Shown here: one piece after another, positions 27,682 through 37,506 of the stretch
Position numbering within the stretch: position 1 is the stretch's first letter
Layout of the letters: every line of letters begins with the position of its first letter
NCBI RefSeq assembly: GCF_900103225.1
Contig: NZ_FNJH01000002.1
Span: 62,001-126,000, forward strand
Reading direction: 5' to 3'
Origin: Pseudomonas congelans
Lineage (GTDB): Bacteria > Pseudomonadota > Gammaproteobacteria > Pseudomonadales > Pseudomonadaceae
Length of the DNA: 64,000 nucleotides
Translations under genes and position numbers: made by a program
Notes under the pieces: model-generated
What the model saw: the letters and a program-made list of their open reading frames with translations, nothing else
What the model was told of the DNA's origin: nothing
Databases searched by the model: none

Positions 27682-28859
27682 ATGCCCACGCCCTGCCGCT
27701 GCGGCGCCTCAGCCATGCCCAGGTGCGCATTGCCCGGCGTCTGGCAGGCGAACCCTGGATGGATTTCAGCGTCTCCGATCAGCCGGGACGCATGACCCTC
27801 AGAACCAGCCGCCGTGCCCCTGCCAGCACACCCATGCACTGGTTCGACTGCGCGCTGGGAAAGATGGGGCTCAGCGATGCCCAGGCTGTGCTCGGCGCCT
27901 GGTCCAGCACCCCCGCCTTCATAACCGCCGACAGCGCCGAAAGCTGGTTGTGGCCCTTGTACAACGCCGGGCTGTCAGCAGAGCTGGCCAATGTGCTGGG
28001 CGCCCTGCAGCGATCGGCCTCGCCTGAACAGCAAGAGGAGGAGTTCGAATACTGCGAGCTGACCCTGCAACTGAGCGCCGGACGCCTGCACAGCGTACTG
28101 GCACTCCCTGCGCACGCGCTCGCCGACTGGCTCGAGCAACCCGTATGGAACGTAAATCCACCACTCGACCACTCAGGGTTGGCACTGACGTTCGCAATGC
28201 GTCTCGGACGCCTGAGCCTGCCCTGGCAAGCGATCGAAAGCCTGCGTCCGGGTGACGTGCTCTGCCCCGGCGAAGCCGATTTCGACACTGCCGGACATGG
28301 CGCGCTGGTCATGGGGCCGCGCCACGTTCGGGTACGTATCGTTGAGCACGCCGAACGCCTGCAACTGGAAGTTTTGCAAATCGAGGAGAGGACGGTGACA
28401 GACCGTGATGAGCTGGATCAACCGATCAGCGAGGCCGCCGAGACATGGGCGCACGATGAAGCGCAGGCCGATGACGCCTATGCGCAGGACGCTTATGGGG
28501 CTGATGCCTATGAGGAAGACGCCGGCCTTGACGATGACCGATACGAAGACGACGCGGTTGAAGACGAGGACGGTCATGAGCATCACGCCGACCCGCACCC
28601 GTCGTCCGGTCCTGTGTCTGAAACACCAACCGGGGCTTTCAATGATCTGGCGCTCCCGCTGACGCTGCGCTGCGGCCAGATCAACCTGACCCTTGGCGAG
28701 CTGGCGACCCTCGTGCCGGGTACGGTACTCGAAGTGCCAGGCATCAAGCCGGGGCTGGCCGGCCTTTACTACGGCGAGCGGCGGTTGGCGCAGGGTGAGC
28801 TGGTGGACGTCGAGGGGCGACTCGGCTTGCAGATCCTTCAGGTGGACGAGCGCGGATGA
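27678..28859 (+). CDS. hrcQ: HrcQ, cytoplasmic sorting-platform (C-ring) protein, unsplit HrcQa-HrcQb
   Basis: 393 aa in one frame. Canonical P. syringae has two genes: hrcQa, about 240 aa, and hrcQb, about 130-150 aa. Residues 1-239 match HrcQa size. An acidic Asp/Ala/Tyr-rich linker (about 250-305) leads to the C-terminal SPOA domain ([32 protein letters not shown]). Codon 240 is GTG at 28395-28397, preceded by AGGAG at 28384-28388 with a 6-nt gap, a good internal start. The gene probably yields both full-length HrcQ and a free HrcQb-like C-terminal product. Confidence 0.93.
   Translation: MNAHALPLRRLSHAQVRIARRLAGEPWMDFSVSDQPGRMTLRTSRRAPASTPMHWFDCALGKMGLSDAQAVLGAWSSTPAFITADSAESWLWPLYNAGLSAELANVLGALQRSASPEQQEEEFEYCELTLQLSAGRLHSVLALPAHALADWLEQPVWNVNPPLDHSGLALTFAMRLGRLSLPWQAIESLRPGDVLCPGEADFDTAGHGALVMGPRHVRVRIVEHAERLQLEVLQIEERTVTDRDELDQPISEAAETWAHDEAQADDAYAQDAYGADAYEEDAGLDDDRYEDDAVEDEDGHEHHADPHPSSGPVSETPTGAFNDLALPLTLRCGQINLTLGELATLVPGTVLEVPGIKPGLAGLYYGERRLAQGELVDVEGRLGLQILQVDERG
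28384..28397 (+). promoter_or_regulatory. internal ribosome site and GTG start inside hrcQ
   Basis: AGGAG-N6-GTG, in frame with hrcQ at codon 240. It sits where hrcQb begins in split genomes. It would give a 154-aa protein containing the acidic linker and SPOA domain. Confidence 0.7.
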
Positions 28860-29509
28860 CGCTTAATGACACGAACCCGATCATGCTGGCGCTCTTTCTC
28901 GGAGCGCTGTCCCTGCTGCCCTTCCTGCTGGTGGTGTGCACCTCGTTTTTGAAAATCGCCTCGGTCCTGCTGATCACTCGCAACGCCATCGGCGTGCAGC
29001 AAGTGCCGCCGAACATGGCGCTGTATGGCATCGCCCTGGCCGCCACGCTGTTCGTCATGGCTCCGGTGTTCTCCGAGATCGCGACCATCGCTCAGGATAA
29101 TCCGCTGCAACTGCGCGACACCCGCGACCTGACCAGGAGCGCCAAGGCCCTGCTGGCACCGCTGCAGGCGTTCATGAATCACAACGTGGACCCCGATGTG
29201 CTGACCCATCTGCACGAAAACGCTTTGCGCATGTGGCCAAAGGATATGGCCGATGCCGCGAGCCGTGGAGACTTGCTGCTACTGATCCCGGCGTTCGTGC
29301 TGTCCGAGCTGCAGGCAGCGTTCGAGATCGGGTTCCTGATCTACATCCCGTTTATCGTCATCGACCTGATTGTCTCCAATCTCCTGCTGGCACTGGGCAT
29401 GCAGATGGTCTCTCCGATGACCATCTCGCTGCCCTTGAAGATCCTGCTCTTCGTGCTGGTCAGCGGCTGGACACGCCTGCTCGACAGCCTCTTTTACTCC
29501 TATATGTGA
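28856..29509 (+). CDS. hrcR: HrcR, export apparatus protein (SctR)
   Basis: 217 aa, FliP family. Its start overlaps the hrcQ stop (ATGA). It has four hydrophobic segments and the conserved stretch [38 protein letters not shown]. Five copies form the base of the inner-membrane export gate. Confidence 0.95.
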   Translation: MTLNDTNPIMLALFLGALSLLPFLLVVCTSFLKIASVLLITRNAIGVQQVPPNMALYGIALAATLFVMAPVFSEIATIAQDNPLQLRDTRDLTRSAKALLAPLQAFMNHNVDPDVLTHLHENALRMWPKDMADAASRGDLLLLIPAFVLSELQAAFEIGFLIYIPFIVIDLIVSNLLLALGMQMVSPMTISLPLKILLFVLVSGWTRLLDSLFYSYM

Positions 29510-29516
29510 GGGTACG

Positions 29517-29780
29517 ATGGAAGCCTTGAACCTGTTCAAGCAGGGCATGATTCTCGTCGTGCTCCTGACCGCCCCGCCACTGATCGTCGCCGTTGCCGTC
29601 GGCGTGCTGACCTCGCTGGTGCAGGCGCTGATGCAGGTCCAGGACCAGACCCTGCCCTTCGGCCTCAAGCTGTTGGCGGTGGGGCTGACCCTGGCAATGA
29701 CGGGCCGCTGGATCGGCGTCGAGCTGATTCAATTGACCAACCTGGCGTTCAACATGATTGCCCAGAGCGGCAAGGGCTGA
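29517..29780 (+). CDS. hrcS: HrcS, export apparatus protein (SctS)
   Basis: 87 aa, FliQ family, with two membrane helices (GMILVVLLTAPPLIVAVAVGVLTSLVQALMQVQDQTLPF and LKLLAVGLTLAMTGRWIG). The length is normal. Spacing to hrcR and hrcT is 7 and 2 nt. Confidence 0.95.
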   Translation: MEALNLFKQGMILVVLLTAPPLIVAVAVGVLTSLVQALMQVQDQTLPFGLKLLAVGLTLAMTGRWIGVELIQLTNLAFNMIAQSGKG

Positions 29781-29782
29781 TC

Positions 29783-30589
29783 ATGTTCGACGCCCAGTTC
29801 GCCTATGAACTGTTCAATGGCATCGCCTTGTCGATGGCGCGCCTCTATCCCTGCATGTTTCTGGTGCCGGCCTTTCTGTTCAAGCATCTCAAGGGCCTGC
29901 CGCGCTATGCCGTTCTGGCCGCCCTGGCACTGATTCCGGCTCCCGGCATCGGTCAGGAGCTGAGCCGTCTGGGCGAGTCGTGGACGGGCATCTTCTTCCT
30001 GATCTTCAAGGAAATGGTCCTCGGCACCCTGATGGGGCTGGTGCTCTATCTGCCGTTCTTCCTGTTCAGCGCCGTGGGTGTGTTGCTCGACAACCAGCGC
30101 GGCGCGCTGACCGGCGGCCAGCTCAATCCGGCACTGGGCGCTGATGTCACACCGTTGTCGCAACTGTTCGAGGAAACCCTGGTGATGCTGCTGATCATCA
30201 TTGGCGGCCTGCCGCTGCTGATGCAGGTGATCTGGGACAGCTATCAGATCTGGCCAGCCACCAGCTGGTGGCCAGCGCTGCAGGCACAGGGCTTCGAGGT
30301 GTACCTGGGCCTGGTGAACGACACCTTCACCCATTTGCTGCTGTATTCGGCACCGTTCATTGCCTTGCTGTTGCTGGTGGAAGCCGCCATGGCGTTGATC
30401 GGGATCTACAGCCCGCAATTGAACGTGTTCATCCTCGCCATGCCGGCCAAGTGCGTGATCGGTCTGGCGTTTCTGGTGATCTACCTGCCCACCTTGCTGG
30501 ATCTGGGTACCGAGCGCCTTGAACTGCTGCGCGACGTGCGGCACACGCTGCTGCTGATTGTTCCGGCACCTCTGGAGCCTGCGCCATGA
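29783..30589 (+). CDS. hrcT: HrcT, export apparatus protein (SctT)
   Basis: 268 aa, FliR family, with six or more hydrophobic segments. The conserved YLPFFLFSAVGVLLDNQRG...GAL and NVFILAMPAKCVIGL regions are present. It overlaps hrcU by 4 nt. Confidence 0.94.
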   Translation: MFDAQFAYELFNGIALSMARLYPCMFLVPAFLFKHLKGLPRYAVLAALALIPAPGIGQELSRLGESWTGIFFLIFKEMVLGTLMGLVLYLPFFLFSAVGVLLDNQRGALTGGQLNPALGADVTPLSQLFEETLVMLLIIIGGLPLLMQVIWDSYQIWPATSWWPALQAQGFEVYLGLVNDTFTHLLLYSAPFIALLLLVEAAMALIGIYSPQLNVFILAMPAKCVIGLAFLVIYLPTLLDLGTERLELLRDVRHTLLLIVPAPLEPAP

Positions 30590-31674
30590 GTGAAAAGAAT
30601 CAGGACGCTACGCCCAAGCAGATTCGCGACGCCCGCAAGCGCGGGCAGGTCGCCCAGAGCCAGGACTTGCCCAAGCTGCTGATTCTGGTGGTAGTCAGTG
30701 AGATCACGCTGGGCATGGCCGATGTCAGCATGGAAAAACTTCAGTCGCTGATCAAGCTATCCATGACGCGCATGGATCAGCCCTTCCTGCGTACCGTTGG
30801 AGAAGTGGTGACCCAGGGTGTCTGGCTGGTGGCGGCCTTCGCAGTACTCAGCGTGGGCGTCGCCATGCTGATGAGACTGCTGGGCAGCTGGATGCAGTTC
30901 GGCGTGCTGTTCGCGCCCGAAGCGTTGAAGCCGAGCATGGAAAAACTCAACCCGTTCAGCCACCTCAAGCAGATGTTCACCCTGCGCAGCCTGACCACGT
31001 CACTGTCCGGGATCATCAAGGCAGCGATTATAGCTGTAGTGATGTGGATGATCGTCGAGCCCGCGCTGGGCACTCTGGTGAGCCTGGTGCACAGCGACCT
31101 GGTGACGTTCTGGCATGCACTTTCCAAACTGTTCCACCAGATTCTGCGAGTCACGTGCGGGATCCTGCTGGTACTCGCCGTCGCCGACTTTGCCATTCAG
31201 AAATATTTCCACGCCAAACAGCTGCGCATGAGCATGGAAGACATCAAGCAGGAATATAAGAACTCCGAGGGCAACCCTGAGATCAAGGGTCACCGTCGCC
31301 AGCTTGCGCACGAACTGCTCAATCAGGCACCCAAGGCCCCGCCAAAGCCGGTCAAGGATGCCGATGTGCTGATCGTCAACCCGACCCACTACGCGGTGGC
31401 CCTGTATTACCGACCGGGCGAAACCGCGCTGCCGCGCATTCACTGTAAAAATATCGACGCAGGCGCCCTGGCTCTGATCGAAGAAGCCAAGCGTGAACGC
31501 ATACCTGTCGTGCAGTGCATCTGGCTTGCGCGCACGCTGTATCGCGTCCCCCAGGACCGCTTCATCCCGCGTGACACCTTGCAGGCCGTGGCGCAGATCT
31601 ATGGCGTGATCAAGCAACTGGACGACGAAGCCAAGCGTGAAGTCATCCAGGCCAACGACATCGATATCCTCTGA
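30586..31674 (+). CDS. hrcU: HrcU, export switch protein (SctU)
   Basis: 362 aa, FlhB family. Four membrane helices lie in the first 210 residues. The cytoplasmic autocleavage motif NPTH is at 265-268 (VNPTHYAVAL), where self-cleavage resets substrate specificity together with HrpP. It is the last machine gene of the hrpJ operon. Confidence 0.95.
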   Translation: MSEKNQDATPKQIRDARKRGQVAQSQDLPKLLILVVVSEITLGMADVSMEKLQSLIKLSMTRMDQPFLRTVGEVVTQGVWLVAAFAVLSVGVAMLMRLLGSWMQFGVLFAPEALKPSMEKLNPFSHLKQMFTLRSLTTSLSGIIKAAIIAVVMWMIVEPALGTLVSLVHSDLVTFWHALSKLFHQILRVTCGILLVLAVADFAIQKYFHAKQLRMSMEDIKQEYKNSEGNPEIKGHRRQLAHELLNQAPKAPPKPVKDADVLIVNPTHYAVALYYRPGETALPRIHCKNIDAGALALIEEAKRERIPVVQCIWLARTLYRVPQDRFIPRDTLQAVAQIYGVIKQLDDEAKREVIQANDIDIL

Positions 31675-31718
31675 CACCGCCTTGCAGGATTTATCAAGAA
31701 CCCTTTTCCAGAGCCTCT

Positions 31719-31747
31719 GGAACCACTCTCGGCCTTAAGGCCACACA
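31719..31747 (+). promoter_or_regulatory. hrp box of avrE
   Basis: GGAACC-N16-CCACACA, ending 17 nt before the annotated avrE start and 45 nt after hrcU. The very short leader means the true start could be the in-frame ATG at 31780. Confidence 0.9.
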
Positions 31748-31764
31748 GATGTTCGGTTCTGCAA

Positions 31765-34700
31765 ATGAGTATTCCAGGTATGGTCAACTTGAATCCGCTC
31801 TCATTCCGCACGCATGGTCAACCTCATGCGGTAAAAGAACAGCAGCCCGATCTGCACAGCCAGAAAAAGGCCCCGCGCCTCAATCAGATCCAGGATGGCT
31901 CATCGCGAGTACGCCTGGCGAACTCTCTGGTGAAGGCCGGCAGCAAGCTCACCAGCGCATTCCGTGCAAGCCAGCGCAAGGTCGACAAAAACGAACAGCG
32001 CGCCTGGCACGAGCCTCTGATGCGACCGCCGCGAGACCGCAGCGAGAACGGCCTGCAGATGGTCAACTCCAGCGCGGCGCACGCAATTACCCAAAAGCTC
32101 AACGCCGAAGGCAAGTACGCAGACGTTCGGGCATTGCTGGCTCATGAAACAGGCACCGATGTGCGGGGTTACCTGATGCGCGATCAGGATAATCATTACC
32201 ATCAGGTGCAACAGAGTGCTGCACTGATCAGCACGTTGAAATCGTCGATGCCGATGAAATGGAGGCCGGACCCGGCTGGCCGGGGGCATCAGGCCGAAAG
32301 TACCGGCATCTATACCGACCGGCGTAATCGCCAGTTCACCCTGCATGGCCGCACGGTGTACGCGTTCGATAAGAACACACAGCGCTGGGTACCTGATCAA
32401 CCGTCCCAGGATGACATCTCTCGCCTGTCGCTGGACCTCAACGGCGATCTGAAACGTTACCGCCACAAGGACGACGTGCGCGACCACAGCGCGACACAAA
32501 CCCATGAAGCGAACCTGATGCGCAATGGCAAGGTGCAACTGGCCGAGAAAACGTATCAGGGCAAAAGCTGTGAGGCACTTCTGCGCAAGGCCAATGGCGA
32601 GCCCATTGATGTCAAGCGCGTGGGACTGCTGCCAGCCACCAACGGACGAGCGACCCTGTTCGTCCTCGACAAGGATGACGGGCTTTATCACCTGCATATG
32701 CCCAAGGAGCTGGAGCCGAAGGACGAGTTCAAACTGCAGCGCGTGAAACTGCACTTTGATCAGGCCGTCGGTGCAGAGGCCGCCGACAAGGCGGCCGTCG
32801 AGGGATTCATCGCCGACGGCGGCACACTCAAAGCCGTGATACGCGACGGTATGGGTCTGCGTCACAGTACTCGACTGCACCAGCCAAGGGTCATCCCCGA
32901 TGCAGAAGAAGTGCAGGCCAGAATCGAGCCGGGCTGGCGGATAAGCAAGCAACTGCACCTGCTCAATAACAACGGCCTGCCCGATCGCATCAACGCGAGC
33001 GACACCCAGATCCGCCTGCACAACGGGGCAGCGCTGGGGTTGAACAAGGCCGGCGAGCTCTGCGGGTGGAACGAGACCACTCAGCAGTGGGACAAACTGC
33101 ATACGCATGGCGTCAGTGATCTGGTGCTGGGCCTGGACGACAAACCCTATGTGATCCATAAACACGCACCCAAGGCTCTCGATGTCAGTTTCGCTCAACC
33201 CAAGTTGAAACTGGGTAACGAGGAGCCGGTGGCACTGGGACGCTCGACCTCTGCGGAACTGGGTAGCACCTTGAGCGAGGAGCCGGTCAGTCATTGTGCG
33301 GTGCTCGACGACAAGCACTTCGCCCTGCTCACCCGCCCCGACAGCACTGCTCCCGCTGCGCTCAAGGCAAGCCTGGACGGCCTGAGTGTCGATATTCCCG
33401 CCCCGCGTGATGCCAATGGCAGGCCGCTGCCCATCAACAGTCTGGCGCTCGATCAGGCAAAACACCTGTATGCATCCGCCGGTGGCAATCTTTACAGGCT
33501 GCACCATGACCAGTGGACGCAGAGTCAACACGGAGAAACAGCGGCGTGGACGCCAGCCGGATTGCAGGCCGGCTCTGCTGGCAAGACAGCCGCCACCTCG
33601 GCGCAGGCTCTGGAAAGCATTGCCGAGGAGCCTTCGCACGCCCCCACCGACGTACTCAAGGACCAGGTCAAGGCAGTTCTGGCAAAACAGCCTGGCATGG
33701 CGCTGAGCGAAGCCGAGCTTTCCCGGGCCCGAGTCACCATCGGCAAGGTCGAGATGGGTCCGAACAAGCGGCCGGTGTTCGAGGTCAGGCTGCAACGTCC
33801 ACGGCTACAGCCAAGCGGGCAGGAAACGCCCCTGGCCCGCGAGGCGCGTGTGGGCCTTGCGTCAGATAGCGGAGCCACGAACACCAACGCCGCAAAAAAC
33901 CGCCCTTCAGTATCTACCCACACACTGGAACTGTCTTATGACCGCCTCGGCGCGATCAGCCTGCGGCCGACCAAGGCTCAGTCCAACCCGGCGGCCAATA
34001 CCCAATGGGAAATGATGCAGGCGCGCAACCACCGCACCGGCAAGATTGGCAATGCCAATAGCTCGTCGACCACCACGATGCTTGGCTCCACCACCGATAA
34101 TGCGCGCGTGAGCAGCGGGAACATCTTCAAGAACGCCAATGAAGCGTTTCATCGAATGGGGGAATCCTACCGACACCACTTCCATCCCGTTGAAACGCAC
34201 AGGGCCAATGCCCAGGACCTCAAGCGGGCTTATCAATCAGGCGACAAGGCCAAAGACCGCTTCAAGAACGCGCTCAATCATATCGCAACCTCCGGTGCGC
34301 GGAGCCGTGCGGGGCTCAACCCGCTCTATCAGGAATCACAACGACTCTACGAAAGTTTCGATAACCCAACGGCCATGATCGGCAAACCGCCGCTGGACCC
34401 ACGCATTGACAAACTCAAGACTGGCAGTCAGCCACAGGGCCGCGCGGGCGAAGAAAAAGCGCAACTGCATAAACAGATCAAGGCATTACGCGAGAGTGTC
34501 GAGGATAGCAGCTACCAGGCCATTGTGCGTCTGGGGCAGATTCACGAGTTGCTGGACGAGCGCGGCGTCGCGTTGAAGCCTGTCACTCGCATGCCCAACG
34601 CCAACGGCGGAACCGTGAGCGTGCTGAGCAGAGCGCTGAACGGCAGCGGGCTCGATAACGACAACAAGGCTCGGGCCAAGCTTCGCGAGCTGGTGAACAT

Positions 34701-37323
34701 GGGCCTCAAGCTACCGGACCGCCGACTCGAACCGAGCCTCGACAACACCGGCCGCAGCAAGAGCCCCAGCAGCCTGCTGGAAGATCGCATACTGCTCGAC
34801 GCACAGCTCCTGCATCAGATGGCCGACCTTCTGAGCAGAAATCCGAACGACGAAACGGTTACAGGCGGCCGCAATGACGCCGGCAAAAAAACCGGTGCCA
34901 GCTCCGCGCTGGATCAGTTGCAGGGTTTACGCATGGCGTACGAGAACAACGACATCAAGCTGTTCAGCGACAATGGCGTCGTCAGCCATACTGAGCTGGA
35001 AAAACTCCAGGAGGCCCGCGATACCGTGGCACGCGAGCTGACCGGCAAACACGGCCTGAAGTACAACACCACCCGCTCGTTCTCTGCGGACATGCACGTC
35101 ATCGGTGACCACTTCGGCAACCTGAAAGCGGGCGATGCGACATCATTGCTGCGCAGCAAGGGCGCTACCTTTACCACACCTTCGCTGATCGTCCCGCTCA
35201 CCCCTGACGGCGGTGGCATCTACGTCAATTTCGGCGGAGGACGCGAGCACGGCATCAGCCTTGAAACCGAAGGCGGTGAAAGCGCAACCACCTTGGGTTT
35301 GAAAAACAGCCACAGCACCAATGGTTTTCTAAACGTCGGTTACTACCACGCGCCTTCGGCGGTGGCGCACCGCCTGTTCGGTTCCGGTCCGACCGACAAT
35401 CCGAGCAGAATCAGCAGCCTGTATAGCGCCGACGTCAGTGCCAAGGCCACCTACACCCATGCGATCGCAGGCTGGCTGACCGCCAGCAACGCCAGTATGG
35501 CCAATATCATGGAAAACCTGCTCGACCCGAGTGCTTCGCTGTCGGACCTGTATCGGCTGGGCCAGGACAAGGGCGGTTCGGTGGAAGAAAGCGAGCTGTT
35601 CCAGCAGACTCTGGGCGCCGGTGCGAGCGTGGACATCGGGCGTCTGAACCTGGGCGGCACGCTGCTGCGCAGCGAAGACGGTGGCGTCTGGAACGCGTTC
35701 CTGCGTGCCACCCTGGGCGTCAATGCCGAAGCCACGTTGCTGAATAATTCCAAGACCAGCGTGACCACCCATAAAGGCGAGGGCAAGGACGCCATCGCAA
35801 CGAAACGGGCCCGTGATGTACTGCCAGGCGCCAGTGTAGGCACCTATTCCCGAATCGGTGGCGCCACCAATGGCATCGTCCACCCTGACGGGTACGCCAA
35901 TAATATGGGAGTCAAAAACCATATCCTCGTTGGCCAGACAGTGTTGACCGATGCCTTCAGCGTGAGCTTTGCCATCGATCGCGCGAAGAACGATAAATTC
36001 ACGCTCAACTTCAAGCCCGGCAAGGCGGTGACCACACCGCAGCTGCACGATGTTGAAAAAGCCCTGACAAAAGTGCTCAAGGACAAGGAGGTTGCACAGG
36101 CGGTGAGTGAACGGCAGGCTCTGCTGGACGAACTGGAGGGGTGTGCGCCGGCACCGGTAAACGTTCCGCCCACACTGACACCCGGCCCTCTGGGGAGCTT
36201 CAGTTCGCCCACGGTATCCACTCGACAACGACCGGCTGCGACCCGTCTGGATGAACTGAAACCCCTGCTACCCCGATTGAAGGAGGGCTTGCCCCGCCAG
36301 GCCAATCGGGTAACCGACTTGAAAGACGCGGTGGATGCCCTGCCCGCCCAGCCAACCGAAGCACAGCGCGATGCGGTATTGGCCCAGGCGCGCCAGTTGG
36401 CTGTCGATATGAAAGCCAACACGATGGCAGACGACACGACCGCCCTACAGGAAAAAGCCACCAAGGCCATCGCTGCGGGACAAAAGCTGGAGAAAACGGA
36501 AATGGAAGGCCACCTGGCGGCGCTGCAACGCGTAGTCAAACAACTTGAGCATCTGCCTCTGGAAAATGAGGCGCTCAAAGAGCTGGCCTACACCGTTCAG
36601 CAACTGGACAAGAACAACGAGCTGTCCAAATCCGGCGGACGCCTGCTGGCCTCAGGTGAACACAAGTACACCGCGACCGGGGTGCAATTGAACAAAGGTG
36701 GTCTGACCGGGGCTTCAGCGCCCTGGCGTGACAGGACCTCTGGCAAGAACGCCGACGAGATCGTCAGGTTCATCAACAAGCACCCGGTGCTTCAGGAGAT
36801 GGCCAGACGCGCCGAAAACGAAGGCCCCACATCCATGGAGCTGGTTCTGGAACTCAAGCCCAGAACACTGGAGCACCTCGAGGCTGGCTTGAATGCCGGG
36901 GATCCGGATATCCAGAAAAAACTCGAAGCCGCGTTGCGTGACGACGAAAACATTCGCATCAAGAGTATGACCGTGTTGCGCAGCGCTACGCAGAGTGACG
37001 GCAAAGCCACGCCAAGCCTGCTGCTCAGCGCCAAGAGCAGTGCAGCGGTCAACAGCACGGTGGTTCTGGCTTCACTGGACTTCAAGTACAGCCATGATCA
37101 GGAACACAAGCCCGTCAGCGTGACACCGGGTGGTCTGCTGGTCATGCCATGGGTCAAAAAAGATGTACGCGACGACCTGGCGCAGCAAAACATCAAGATC
37201 AGGAGCAGCAATAACCGCAAGAATCTGCACAGCGCTCCGGCAGAGCCTGGCGAGAGCGCGATGGAACATGCCAGCGGCAGCGCCAATACCGGCAGTGGAC
37301 CACGAGGCACAGGCGCGTTGTGA
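31765..37323 (+). CDS. avrE: AvrE-family type III effector
   Basis: 1852 aa, the size class of AvrE/WtsE/DspE (about 1800). The N-terminal 130 residues are polar and disordered. A beta-propeller-like region with repeated K/R-LYAS...LYRL elements follows (about 180-620). The C-terminal half holds the family blocks ALESVEDSSYQAIVRLGQ, LIVPLTPDGGGIYVNFGGG and the final VMPWVKKDVRDDLAQQNIKI. AvrE proteins act in the plant cell as water and solute channels that create a wet apoplast. I found no WxxxE motif among its 13 tryptophans. It lies between hrcU and hrpV rather than in a conserved effector locus. Confidence 0.88.
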   Translation: MSIPGMVNLNPLSFRTHGQPHAVKEQQPDLHSQKKAPRLNQIQDGSSRVRLANSLVKAGSKLTSAFRASQRKVDKNEQRAWHEPLMRPPRDRSENGLQMVNSSAAHAITQKLNAEGKYADVRALLAHETGTDVRGYLMRDQDNHYHQVQQSAALISTLKSSMPMKWRPDPAGRGHQAESTGIYTDRRNRQFTLHGRTVYAFDKNTQRWVPDQPSQDDISRLSLDLNGDLKRYRHKDDVRDHSATQTHEANLMRNGKVQLAEKTYQGKSCEALLRKANGEPIDVKRVGLLPATNGRATLFVLDKDDGLYHLHMPKELEPKDEFKLQRVKLHFDQAVGAEAADKAAVEGFIADGGTLKAVIRDGMGLRHSTRLHQPRVIPDAEEVQARIEPGWRISKQLHLLNNNGLPDRINASDTQIRLHNGAALGLNKAGELCGWNETTQQWDKLHTHGVSDLVLGLDDKPYVIHKHAPKALDVSFAQPKLKLGNEEPVALGRSTSAELGSTLSEEPVSHCAVLDDKHFALLTRPDSTAPAALKASLDGLSVDIPAPRDANGRPLPINSLALDQAKHLYASAGGNLYRLHHDQWTQSQHGETAAWTPAGLQAGSAGKTAATSAQALESIAEEPSHAPTDVLKDQVKAVLAKQPGMALSEAELSRARVTIGKVEMGPNKRPVFEVRLQRPRLQPSGQETPLAREARVGLASDSGATNTNAAKNRPSVSTHTLELSYDRLGAISLRPTKAQSNPAANTQWEMMQARNHRTGKIGNANSSSTTTMLGSTTDNARVSSGNIFKNANEAFHRMGESYRHHFHPVETHRANAQDLKRAYQSGDKAKDRFKNALNHIATSGARSRAGLNPLYQESQRLYESFDNPTAMIGKPPLDPRIDKLKTGSQPQGRAGEEKAQLHKQIKALRESVEDSSYQAIVRLGQIHELLDERGVALKPVTRMPNANGGTVSVLSRALNGSGLDNDNKARAKLRELVNMGLKLPDRRLEPSLDNTGRSKSPSSLLEDRILLDAQLLHQMADLLSRNPNDETVTGGRNDAGKKTGASSALDQLQGLRMAYENNDIKLFSDNGVVSHTELEKLQEARDTVARELTGKHGLKYNTTRSFSADMHVIGDHFGNLKAGDATSLLRSKGATFTTPSLIVPLTPDGGGIYVNFGGGREHGISLETEGGESATTLGLKNSHSTNGFLNVGYYHAPSAVAHRLFGSGPTDNPSRISSLYSADVSAKATYTHAIAGWLTASNASMANIMENLLDPSASLSDLYRLGQDKGGSVEESELFQQTLGAGASVDIGRLNLGGTLLRSEDGGVWNAFLRATLGVNAEATLLNNSKTSVTTHKGEGKDAIATKRARDVLPGASVGTYSRIGGATNGIVHPDGYANNMGVKNHILVGQTVLTDAFSVSFAIDRAKNDKFTLNFKPGKAVTTPQLHDVEKALTKVLKDKEVAQAVSERQALLDELEGCAPAPVNVPPTLTPGPLGSFSSPTVSTRQRPAATRLDELKPLLPRLKEGLPRQANRVTDLKDAVDALPAQPTEAQRDAVLAQARQLAVDMKANTMADDTTALQEKATKAIAAGQKLEKTEMEGHLAALQRVVKQLEHLPLENEALKELAYTVQQLDKNNELSKSGGRLLASGEHKYTATGVQLNKGGLTGASAPWRDRTSGKNADEIVRFINKHPVLQEMARRAENEGPTSMELVLELKPRTLEHLEAGLNAGDPDIQKKLEAALRDDENIRIKSMTVLRSATQSDGKATPSLLLSAKSSAAVNSTVVLASLDFKYSHDQEHKPVSVTPGGLLVMPWVKKDVRDDLAQQNIKIRSSNNRKNLHSAPAEPGESAMEHASGSANTGSGPRGTGAL

Positions 37324-37327
37324 TGGC

Positions 37328-37398
37328 TGCCGACGGCCGCTCTCGAGCGGCCGTCGGCATTCGCGTGGCCGCTGATCGCTGATCGCTGATCGCTGATC
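37328..37398 (+). terminator. avrE terminator hairpin plus 4x7-bp tandem repeat
   Basis: A perfect 15-bp stem (37328-37342 with 37345-37359) starts 5 nt after the avrE stop. No long T run follows. Immediately downstream GCTGATC is repeated four times without interruption (37371-37398). The hairpin lies where transcripts from avrE and the opposing hrpF operon meet. Confidence 0.7.
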
Positions 37399-37506
37399 AA
37401 GCATGAAAAATCAATAGAGGCAGGAGAACGAAACAAGCAGGCGGGAGGTTGCGAGAGACAGGCGCGACGGGCTGCCTTTCGGCAGCACCGTTCGCCCGAA
37501 ACGAGG

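Noticed and set aside
31900..33795. Long minus-strand open frame (631 codons) inside avrE
   Set aside because: It is antisense to a well-supported effector gene, has no ribosome site or known domains, and reflects high-GC codon bias.
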